From positions 6,510,001 through 6,574,000 of the forward strand of contig OU342638.1 in assembly GCA_910589415.1 (NCBI GenBank): a stretch of 64,000 bases of DNA, written 5' to 3'. This document shows positions 55,630 to 64,000 of this stretch, in pieces. The position numbers were made by a program, and so were the translations under genes. This DNA is from Malachius bipustulatus. Its lineage: Eukaryota > Arthropoda > Insecta > Coleoptera > Melyridae. The notes beneath the pieces are model-generated. The model was not told where the DNA came from. It saw only the letters and a list, made by a program, of their open reading frames with translations, and did no database searches. The first letter of the stretch is position 1. Every line of letters starts with the position of its first letter.

Positions 55630-55884
55630 ATGGATCTAACTACTAGTTTTATTGCAAAGTACAGTGACTTAATACCGGATTATCACAGAACAGAGCTAAC
55701 ACATCTTCAAGCTATAGTGGATCATTATAAAAACAAAAAGCTTATATTATCACGTCACGGTTACCACTACGATGATTGTATTTGGAGCCTAGATAAGACT
55801 ACTTGCGGACCAGACACCTGCAGCTGCCATAAAGAAGCACGTGCGCGACGTAAAATAGTTGATATTATTTCTCTGTATTTATGA
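55630..55884 (+). CDS. 84-aa Cys-containing protein
   Basis: From ATG 55630 (MDLTTSFIAKYSDLIP) to stop 55884, the last gene before the right inverted repeat. Helical N-terminus; a short Cys cluster CGPDTCSCHKEARARRK near the end could bind zinc or DNA. No family recognised. AATAAA-like ATAATAATAAATG follows at once. Confidence 0.45.
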   Translation: MDLTTSFIAKYSDLIPDYHRTELTHLQAIVDHYKNKKLILSRHGYHYDDCIWSLDKTTCGPDTCSCHKEARARRKIVDIISLYL

Positions 55885-55986
55885 TAATAATAAATGATGT
55901 AAACTAACCACAGAAAATCATTATTTTTCCGCTATATTTACATTTCCACTACTTCCTGTAGTAGTATTTCATACATTCATATTTTA

Positions 55987-57037
55987 GAGTCAAAGCGGGG
56001 TATCTAGAGGCCCCCCTCCCCCCTCTAACCGTCGACGTCAACACCTTAAGCGGCGTCCACATTAGTAAAAATTTATGCTGTGCGTCGCGTTCGCCGCAAA
56101 TTTATTCGTGCGTTCACAAATTTACGCGAGTATGGACGCGTTCGGCGCATTTAACCGCACACAAAAGTTTTCGCCCAATTCAACACACGCGATCCGTTCG
56201 TTGCCGGTTTTTTGATAGACATCAAACGATTTACGCCGCAGCATTGTTCTAGTGTGGACGTATTATTAATGACTAGTAGTGTTTTCGTGGTCGCATCATG
56301 TCTTCTGATGCATTAATAGCAATGAAAAAGACATATATATATGCTGCTTTCATTGTTATGTACCATCTTATCGAGGAAAATAAAAAAAAAGGAAAAAGAA
56401 CTCTGACGATAAACATGTATGTACAGACATGCACGCACGGGTTGATCGGAGACGCACGGCGCACGACGTAAAAATTTATGCATCAACAATGTAGAATTTG
56501 CGGCGCAAATATTTGCTGCGCATTCTACATTCCACGCACAACGTAATTATTTGCTAGTGTGGACGCGTCTTTATATCCCTCACACATACCTAACGTCGAC
56601 GGAAAGCGCCGTGGCTCGAACGGCCAGAGAACAGCTCGGAACGCAGCAGGACTCCGGTTCGAACCTCCGCAGATCCACCGTAACACTTTTTTATTTATTT
56701 ATTTAGATATTATTATTATTATTTAACTCTAGTGTATTACGGGTTGACTACCCACCTGCGACATCTAACGGAAACATCTAGAAACACGAATTCGACCACC
56801 CACCCGCGACATCTAACGGAAACATCTAGAAACACGAATTCTCATGACGTCACGACATCTGGCGGCCACTTCTAAAAACACACGACACGACATCTGGCGG
56901 ATCCCAGGTCAGCTATGGGCTACACGTCATTACGTCCGGTCAGGCTTCTATGGGCTACACGTCATACGTCCGGTCAGGCTTGTTTACCTTTACTCGCTTG
57001 ACCGGATGTGTGACGTGGAGCCCATAGATACCCTACT
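55987..57037 (-). repeat. inner Polinton right terminal inverted repeat (with MITE)
   Basis: 1051 bp that reduce to 526 bp when the 522-bp MITE and its 3-bp duplication are removed, exactly the length of the left repeat. Outer end CCCTACT at 57031-57037, then duplication ATGGTG (57038-57043). Confidence 0.9.
56049..56570. mobile_element. Harbinger-type MITE, 522 bp, in the right inverted repeat
   Basis: Ends AGCGGCGTCCACATTAG and, inverted, AGACGCGTCCACACTAG, flanked by TTA at 56046-56048 and 56571-56573. The empty site is the left inverted repeat (CACCTTATATCCC in complement). Subterminal TTTGCGGC/GCGGCGCAAAT words. No gene. Confidence 0.9.
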
Positions 57038-57123
57038 ATGGTGTGGACTGATAACTGAAACATATTAAGTGTAGATAAAATGACGGTTATGAAATTCCGT
57101 AAGATAACAATTATTAAGCTTGT

Positions 57124-57533
57124 ATGATTAGGTGGAAGCCGGCCGATGTAAACGCATCTAACGTGGATGAAGTGTTGGAAGCTATAGCTCGTAAACGACC
57201 CACTATCCACAGTATAAAGTACAAGCAAGGCGACATTGTGCGGATCAGCAGATCTAAGATGTTTATGGAGAAGGGATACACACATCGATGGACGACCGAG
57301 TTGTTTCGGGTTAGAGTTGTTAGAGGCACAACGAGGCCTGTCACCTACATGTTGGAAGATTTAGAGGGTTCGCCTATACAAGGCTGTTTTTACGCCGAAG
57401 AGCTGCAGCGCACAGCGGTGCCTGATACCTACCTCGTGGAGCGCGTCTTGAAGCGTCGGGGCGTCGTGTGTATGTAAAGTGGCTTGGTATGAGCGAGAAG
57501 AGCTGGATTGATGCCGCCGACGTGTCTGTTTAA
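57124..57533 (+). pseudogene. Polinton integrase C-terminal fragment with chromodomain-like tail
   Basis: The fragment begins at KPADVNASNVDEVLEAIA, the link after the catalytic core. It has the SH3-like DNA-binding part (GDIVRISRSKMF, KGYTHRWTTELFRV, PVTYMLEDLEG), as in Polinton integrases. The frame ends at 57477, but one frame over, from 57471 to 57533, the sequence reads VKWLGMSEKSWIDAADV, a chromodomain ending, so one base is missing or added near 57470. No catalytic core is present upstream; the inner Polinton ends only 80 bp away. It is convergent with the polymerase gene. Confidence 0.75.
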
Positions 57534-57907
57534 GGAACCCAAGCTTTTATACTTTATAACTACTACTGTATCTTTTACAACTATAATGTAGGAATTTGAT
57601 TTAATAAATAAAATGCAAATTATGTGTTTTACTTTTTTATTGACACCATTAAAGATATTCCACACATAGTGACAATGACTAGCAAGTCTCTATTGATAAA
57701 TATACAGTGTATATCAGATTACCTAACTTTTTGAATGCTAATACAATACAAATAAATAAAAATCACTTTACTAAATATTACAAATACATGGATCTATTAT
57801 AAATAAAATCTATTCCTAATAAATTAATTAAATTAATCTACGTTTAAAATCTAATACTCTACATAGCTAAAATATATTTACAAGAGTTACTAGAATCTTA
57901 TAAATAA
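57534..57907. other. AT-rich gap between integrase and polymerase ends
   Basis: Noncoding 3' meeting zone of two convergent genes. AATAAATAAAATG at 57603 could serve as polyadenylation signal for the integrase. Nothing else recognised. Confidence 0.4.
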
Positions 57908-59822
57908 TTAGTCTGCGTGGTAACCGTATGGTAGGGTGTCGAAGGCGTTAACTCTTTTCCGCTTTGTATAGCATAGGCGGTAAACCTTTTGTTCCGGCCG
58001 GGTTACGACTTCGCAGGTATTTACCCGACTTATAGCCTTGGAATTATAAACATGCTTTTCATCGGCGCCCTCGCAAACCATCTCCTTGAGGGTATTAAAA
58101 TTAACAATTTTGGCATTCTCAAAGTTCAAGGTGATACCTTTAACCTTGCACACGTACACAAAATTGTTATTCTTAGATGAGAATACTTTTAACGCGTAAT
58201 TTTTCGGACCACCACTACTAACAAATTTAGATATATAGCTACCATCGCCGTAACCTGATATATCTCATCTGGTAGCTGCCCCAAAAAATCACCCGTCTCA
58301 TGCATCCAGTCCCCGGGGGCGCCCTTAAAAATCACGCTGTCTGTGTCAAAATATAGGACCCTGTCGCCCAGTTTATGAAGATATTTGTATAACTCCAAGC
58401 GCGCTAAGCAGGTAGTCACTGCAGCTATAACAACGTTCACCGTTCTTAACGGAGTATAGCTGTCGTCCAACTTATTCCAAGAGGCTAGCAAGACATCATC
58501 ATCGATAATTACAAGATTATGGACATTTATTGACGGCTCCGATAGTAACTGAAAGAGCTCTGCAGAATCCCTTATCACAGATGTCTGCATGAGATTTTCT
58601 CTTTGCCCGAATTTTCCCCAAAAAGAATTGAGCTGTAGTTTGGCTATGTACCGCATCCCGGGGTTGACCTGTATGTTGTTCTCATCTAAAACAATACCTT
58701 CAACCTCGCGATACTGCTTCAAATACAGCTCTTTGTTTTCGGGGGTGTTGCACCACTCGGGCCAGCCGCTACATTCTTGTTTCATAGGCCAGTAGAATCG
58801 TCCTCAAAAATGTCCTCAGTTTGCGTTACCATGCACAAATTCTATACTATACAAAATTCGATAGAGGACCTTGAAGAGATGTTAAATCCAAATTTGCAGC
58901 ACCGTGTGATTTTTTTTTACCAAGTTATGCAAAAAAACGTTTTTTTTATATTTTTACGTATATCTCGATTCTTATCTATCGCACATAAGCAAATTACATA
59001 TCATTCTCTCCGTTATGGAATTACCTACATTTTTTATATAAATATTATTTTTGTTACACTGATAATAAAAACAATATTGAGGTTAAAGTTAGAAAATTGT
59101 CTTTCGAATAAGGTTTTTTGCAAATTATTTTTTTTTTTTCATCTTAACGCTGAAAAGCCCTAGTAGTTTTTTGAAGAACAGTCAATTACCGTTACGTTGA
59201 TTGGTCAATCATGAAAATCCGATAAACGAGTCTTAGGTAATCCACCTTCGAAATTGTGCATGTCGAAAATTTGTATTTTATCGTTTTTTTTTTCGTTGAT
59301 TTTTTTATCTTTTGTGAGTGGAATTGTAGTGTGTATCTATTTTATTCATGAAAGTGAGTTTTGTGTGAGATATTGAGATCTGTCAGTGTGTTTTCCCGGT
59401 GCTATCACGTGCGTTCTTATAGCTGCGTGAAAACTTCTATAGTCACCGTGACTAATTAAACGGTCAATTTATATTAACTCGGAAAACACGTCACCAATGT
59501 TTTTCTCATAAAACTTGGAAAAGGGTCAGAAAAAACTGAGTTCTACTCTTCAACCAGAAAAAAATCATCTGCAACAAATGTTGTAATATTTTAAATCAAA
59601 AAGCCGAACCACGAACTGTTTGCGTCAACTGGAAAAGAAGTCTTTATCGCTCTCTATGGCGGAAACAACGAAAAATCCTACGACGAATTTCATTTCAACT
59701 TTTTCTACCGCATGGGACAAAAGACAAAATCGTATCTTACTTCTTTACCACCATCAGAGTGAGCTGCTCAGCAGCATTCATTTCGAACATGTTACCAAAT
59801 CCAAACATAGCTTGGCAATATC

Positions 59823-60203
59823 TTGGAAGCGGAAACCTGGGGCTGGAAGAGATATAAATATGGATTAGAACCCGTAATGAGCACTAAAGATCCAATTCCA
59901 TCTTCACATCTCAAGGTTATTTCGTGGGCATGCACAAAAGATTGCGGGGCAGCTTGTGGCTGCAGAAAGGCAGGACTGAAATGCTCTGCAGTTTGCAAGA
60001 ACTGCTCAGGTCAAAGTTGTTTAAATGTCGCGGAAATCACTGACGACAGCAGCGATGATGAAGACATATATTTGCTAACCACGGTTCCCCTGCCTCGCTA
60101 TTATAGCCGAGCTAAGAATTCAGACAAAATTTATTGTGGAATAGTAAACAAAGAAAATGAGGAAGAACCTGGCCTATCGAAACGTGCTAGAAAAAAAAAA
60201 TGA
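59823..60203 (+). pseudogene. C-terminal remnant with tesmin/CXC-type Cys motif
   Basis: The frame has WGWKRYKYGLEPVMS, then CTKDCGAACGCRKAGLKC, CKNCSGQSC, then an acidic and a basic tail (SKRARKKK). The Cys spacing is that of CXC-type DNA-binding tails found at the end of a multicopy insect protein family. No start codon; an upstream frame at 59620-59865 (MAETTKNPTTNF region) may be another piece. Confidence 0.5.
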
Positions 60204-60355
60204 AATTATAATCTTGACTCTTGTAAAAGCACAGTATTGCCTTGATTTAACATAAACATACTAATAATAATTGTACTTTGTTTAACTGATTATTACTTGA
60301 TTTTTCTTAAAAAAAAATACACTCATATGTTTTTTACTTCAAATTTAGCAACTAA

Positions 60356-60504
60356 TGCCCGTATTCACAAACGATAATTTCCTAAATAATTACGTAATTA
60401 TTTAAATGAGTGAGATGGATATATGCAGTTTTTTTGCAATAGAATGAGATGGGGATATTTGATTACGTAATTATTTAGGAAATTATCGTTTGTGAATACG
60501 GGCG
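60356..60504. mobile_element. 149-bp hairpin MITE with TAA duplication
   Basis: Arms TGCCCGTATTCACAAACG and the inverse, about 50 bp each, flanked by TAA (60353-60355, 60505-60507). The ends resemble those of the 271-bp hairpin at 17389 (TGTCCGTATTCATC), so both may be moved by the same transposase. Confidence 0.85.
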
Positions 60505-62194
60505 TAAGCATGCAATAAAGAAAGTATCCAAAATAAAGGTTATTAACTTGTGTGTTTTGTATTTTAAAATATTGAATATTTATGAACAATAAACGTAGAA
60601 ATGTTGCACATTGAATGGAAATTAAAACAAATGCTCAATTTTTCATGCGAGTTTTCAAGTCGTTGACGAATGTATTCGTCAAAATTCAAAATTGTACATC
60701 GCCGACATGCACATGTTTGCGCGTAGATTGCCGGAGACTGGATTATTGGATTTTCAAGATTGACCTGCCACTGCACAGGTATGTGACTGTTCTTCAAAAA
60801 ACTACTTGGGCTTTCCAGCGGTAAAATGCAGAAAAAATAAGTAATTTGCAAAAAACCTTATTCAAAAGACAAATTTTTAACTTTAAACCTCAATATTATT
60901 TTTATTATCAGTGTAACAAAAATAATATTTGTATAAAAAATGTAGATAATTCCATAACGAAGAGAGTGATATGTCATTTACTTATGTGCGATGGATAGAA
61001 GCCGAGATATTCGTGGAAATGAAATAAAAAACGCTTTTCTGCATAACTCGTTAAAAAAAAATCACACGGTGCTGCAAATTTGGATTTAACATTTCTTAAT
61101 GATCCTCTATCGAATTTTGTATAGTACAAAATTTGTGCATGATAACGCAAACTCAAAATACCATTCTACTGGCCTATCAGTTTTAGAAACTTGTCAATGT
61201 ACCCCGCAAATAAGCCACCCTCTTTGGTTTCCTTGTTGTACGTCTCGCTGGCATACTTCCAAATTTCGTAATATTCCAACACTTCGTATCCCAGCGAGAC
61301 AGCCATTTTTAATACGGCCGCAACAAAGGTACCATTTAATTGCCGTTCATCAGCGTTATGACTACATGCACCTTGATTGCACATCTCTGCGCATGTGCGA
61401 CATAACGGAAATGTCAGCTTACCATTACATCTGTATGGCAGAACCGGCAGATATAAGTCTTGAGGCGGTAAAACGGAGCATTTAATAAGCCCTACGAGCG
61501 TGTCAAAATTCTCCGCTTTACATGCCTCATTACCTGTAATTACCGTGGGATGGCCTACGGGGTACGTACCGTATTTATTGCAATACGGGTAGAGACTGCA
61601 GACGTCGAAATAATATATTTTCTCGTTGGCCGCACATTCATAATGAAGTTTTACTGCATTAGTCCGGCCTCCGAAAAATGCGTCGCGTGGATTTAAAGGT
61701 GTGTGATTATAATTAAATGTATCCTGCAGCTCTACCCTCATGTCTTCGTTGTCTTTCAACAGCTTCTGAAAATCGCACTCCCAGATAGTTTCAACATTAT
61801 ATCCGAGCGCCAGAAGCTTATTTTCTTTCCATACGGTTTTTTCACGGCCTATAAAGGCCAAGTTGTTAATATCGGAGCGGTCATTATCTACAAATTTTGA
61901 CGACGTTTGTTTGGGATGACACCGTTCACATCCATGGTAGTAACAACCATAAAATTCGTAAACGGTGTTTGTTTCGGCGCAAAACCCGTCTACAAGCAGG
62001 TTTGATGGTAGCCTGACTTCACGACCATTCCCGGCATGTTTAATCGGGTGAGGTGATGAAGCTTCTTTCAGATGTAGCCATTTCAAGGCTACAAGAGACT
62101 GACCGTCGAGCATTCTGTGAGCGAGCTTCAGGGACTTCGTAGAAGGGAAAATGGACAAGATCTTTTTATAACAATACAGGTTTAGTACTAACAA

Positions 62195-62540
62195 ATGATC
62201 TCAGGGGGTTACGAAATGGAAATAAAATATAAGTTTAATCTACAAGAATCAATTGCAATGGGTACTTACTTTATTCTCATGCTGCTCAAGGTCTATCTTG
62301 CCTCAGGGGTGCTCAAGGGTCAGCTCAAGGGAAATGTCACTAGATACCTTTTATCACTCACTCGCCTCGTTGCCTTCTAACTTGTTTCACTGATCAATCA
62401 ATTCTCCTCTGCCTTTTTCTTTTTCATCCTCGCATTAGGTATTACGAGTCATTCAAACTACCGTGTTAGCATTTTTATAAGTACTGCATTAGCATTTTTA
62501 AAGTGCGTTAGCATTTTATATTTTATAGAGTTATATACAG
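62195..62540. other. unassigned insert in the polymerase gene
   Basis: About 350 bp separate two polymerase segments that are close together in relatives. It contains GCTCAAGGGTCAGCTCAAGG and three imperfect copies of GTTAGCATTTTTA (62465-62515). No terminal repeats or target duplication found. Confidence 0.35.
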
Positions 62541-63372
62541 TATGTGACATCGATATCGTTTTTCAGAAAGTTTCTTCTGAATACGAGGTTACAGGCTCCG
62601 GCTATGGTAACGCTTTCTTAAAACGGATCAACACCGTTTGCCTCTAGAAAGAATTTCCTGAATTTCAGACAGGCTATTCTCAATATATTTACATCTTCAG
62701 TACAATACGACACGATTTCTTTACTCATGTCAAACTGTACATTTCTAGACACCTCTTCATTATACCAGCGATAGAATTTGGCCCTTTCGTCAGTTTTCAT
62801 TTTATCGGGCATATGATAGGAGGAGTCGGGTAAAGCGCCGTAATAATTAGCGTTCTCGAGGGTGTTAAATAGATGAGGGAAGTAGCCTTTACCACCTTCA
62901 AAATTAAATGTGGCAGGCAGTTTTGCTAATGGTAAAGGCATGTAGTTTAAGCTATCTATGATTTTCACATTGTGTGTGACTATGGATGTGAATTTACTGC
63001 CTGTTCTTATAAATTGAGGATCCCATCTCTGAGCATTTTTTTAGGAACTCACGCGTCAGGAAGCAGCCATCGTAACCCTTCATATTATGTGCTAGGACTG
63101 TGATGTTGAGGCCTGTTGCCATTAACTGAGCTAAATACTCCGTAAATGCTTGTACAGGTTGGTCTCTAAACACATGTGATCTTACACCACAGCTAGCACA
63201 GGGTATTGTTATATGATCAGGCATGTCCACACACCTGGAGCATACCTGCTGCGCGACGCAGAGATTTGGCTCGTGTAAAAATGTCTCAACACCCACCTGT
63301 TTGTTCTGTGTACATTCCAAGTCGAAAAATACAAGAACAAATTTTGATTTCAACTTCTCGGCTTTTGCTTTA

Positions 63373-64000
63373 GGCCGGGAACATGTTGGAGCTGCGATAA
63401 AAGCTATAAGAGCGTCGATACTAGCGACGATAAAAGCTACGAAAAATTTGTCTCCCTCGATGTGTCTATGGTGGAGCTGAGATAACAGTAACGTTTTTAG
63501 CTTTGCTGTAATATTTGTGTCAGTATATAATCTCAGTATAAAAATGAGTGATTCGGAAGAAGAGATATTATTATTGTCAAATACGCCCTTATTATTGTAT
63601 TTGTATAGTAATCAACGAAAACGTTGGTTCTGTGCCCATCCTATCAATACACTACGGTTTGAATTCGGAGAATTTCATCATTTATATGCGAATTTGAGAG
63701 AGTTTCCCTCCAAATTTTCTGCTTACATGCGAATGACGCGGGAAACTTTTGATTATATTCTATCCCATGTATCTCAAGCACTAGAAAAAAAAATGGTGCA
63801 ACTGCCATTCGAGGCCTATTCTACCAGAAGAACGATTGATGTTGACAATAAGGTGAGAAAAAATTTATTTATATTATTAACTGTATATGCATACAATTAA
63901 ATGAATTAAATTCTAAGAAAAAACATAATATCCTATATCTGGCTTTATTAAATAAAGAGTATTACATATCATTTAATTAGCCTAAATCGATATAATATGG
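63373..64000 (+). mobile_element. second Harbinger element, truncated by the window end
   Basis: It begins near TTTA|GGCCGGGAACATGTTGG at 63370-63390, with repeated GATAAAAGCTA words in the end region. The transposase exon follows. It cuts the N-terminal part of the polymerase gene on the minus strand. Confidence 0.65.
63544..63852 (+). CDS. Harbinger transposase exon 1 (partial gene)
   Basis: 103 codons from ATG 63544 (MSDSEEEILLL), then donor AAG|GTGAG at 63853. The sequence RKRWFCAHPIN, FHHLYANLREF, YMRMTRETFDYIL parallels exon 1 of the transposase at 38601 (RRFWVHPM, FFTLYKEL, YFRMSKDQFHYIL). The catalytic exon lies beyond the window. Confidence 0.75.

Larger units (their letters stand above)
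28699..57037 (+). mobile_element. inner Maverick/Polinton element with capsid and metalloproteinase genes, no polymerase
   Basis: Both ends begin AGTAGGGTATC in inverted orientation, as Polintons do (5'-AG...CT-3'), and are flanked by the 6-bp duplication ATGGTG, the Polinton length. The terminal inverted repeats are 526 bp. Removing the nested R4/Dong copies, the CCAATATTGG element, BEL2 and a MITE leaves about 8.7 kb. That remainder carries a membrane protein, a Cys-rich protein, gene X, a short conserved protein, a double jelly-roll capsid-like protein, a 161-aa protein, a matrix metalloproteinase and a CxC protein. No polymerase B, integrase or packaging ATPase was found in it. Either it is a naturally reduced element or those genes were lost where later insertions entered. 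Confidence 0.85.
58786..61175. mobile_element. 2.39-kb transposon with long inverted ends and a CXC remnant
   Basis: Ends AGGCCAGTAGAAT in both orientations, then imperfect inverted repeats of about 375 bp (58786-59160 and 60800-61175; for example AATCCAAATTTGCAGCACCG and its complement). The polymerase frame on the two sides joins if two bases (AT) were duplicated. The centre encodes only a remnant protein and a small MITE. Superfamily not assigned. Confidence 0.75.
57908..63353 (-). pseudogene. type-B (protein-primed) DNA polymerase of a Polinton, decayed
   Basis: Pieces in order on the minus strand: 63353-62994, 62968-62618, 62194-61176, 58783-58256 and 58255-57908. Exonuclease motifs are FFDLECTQ, VLAHNMKGYDGCFL and YCTEDVNIL. 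Polymerase motif A is DVCSLYPYCN, motif B KLQLNSFWGKFGQ, motif C YFDTDSVIF, followed by a KKGY-type YGDGSYISKF and a KxY-like PKNYALKV. Lesions: a frameshift near 63020, a stop at 62618, a block of about 350 bp of unrelated sequence at 62195-62540, a 2390-bp transposon at 58786-61175 and a frameshift near 58255. The N-terminus is cut by a Harbinger at 63373. It once replicated the outer element; now a relic. Confidence 0.85.

Noticed and set aside
28699..57037. Inverted repeats as borders of an invertible segment
   Set aside because: The 6-bp ATGGTG duplication outside both ends and the AG...CT termini fit transposon ends better than recombination-driven inversion.

Overview
The window is a eukaryotic, AT-rich, insect-type segment made almost entirely of nested mobile DNA. 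BEL/Pao and errantivirus-like Gypsy retrotransposons, an R4/Dong-type non-LTR element in (TAA)n, PIF/Harbinger elements, a Helitron and Maverick/Polinton viral genes all fit an arthropod. The scattered GGTAGGTACCTA-like microsatellites suggest a sternorrhynchan such as an aphid; that last step is inference. I see no ordinary intact host gene, no rRNA, no convincing tRNA and no CRISPR array.

Region 1 (1-6.0 kb): decayed DNA-transposon debris, including a Harbinger transposase exon remnant, a foldback, and a C2H2 zinc-finger gene split by a 1083-bp Harbinger-type MITE, followed by a field of dispersed repeats (5.0-5.8 kb). Region 2 (6034-23385): one errantivirus-like Gypsy element on the minus strand with 4-bp target duplication ACCG. 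A BEL/Pao element (6165-14694, target duplication CAGTA, LTRs that look identical) sits inside its 3' LTR, and that BEL element itself carries a Helitron (7676-9540). The Gypsy pol and env genes are broken by a hairpin MITE and a mariner-type MITE.

Region 3 (23.4-28.7 kb): remains of an outer Polinton-like element: gene X (minus) and a spliced gene Y (plus), with the same dispersed repeats as region 1 and a non-LTR RNase H scrap. Region 4 (28699-57037): a second, inner Polinton with precise ends. It has 526-bp terminal inverted repeats and 6-bp target duplications ATGGTG at 28693-28698 and 57038-57043. Its own genes are a small membrane protein, a Cys-rich protein, a second copy of gene X, a short conserved protein, a double jelly-roll capsid-like protein, a 161-aa protein, a hemopexin-type matrix metalloproteinase and a CxC protein. 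It contains no DNA polymerase or integrase. It has been inflated by two tandem R4/Dong copies, an element rich in CCAATATTGG palindromes with a complete Harbinger inside it, and a second BEL/Pao element.

Region 5 (57.0-64 kb): outer Polinton remains again: an integrase C-terminus with a chromodomain-like tail, convergent with a decayed type-B DNA polymerase (exonuclease and polymerase motifs all visible but split by frameshifts and insertions). The start of another Harbinger element runs off the window end.

Taken together, a small capsid- and protease-bearing Polinton appears to have inserted into a larger Polinton relative that supplied polymerase and integrase genes, and the locus then became a transposon graveyard. 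The most unusual items are the metalloproteinase cargo, the gene X pair and the polymerase-less inner element.
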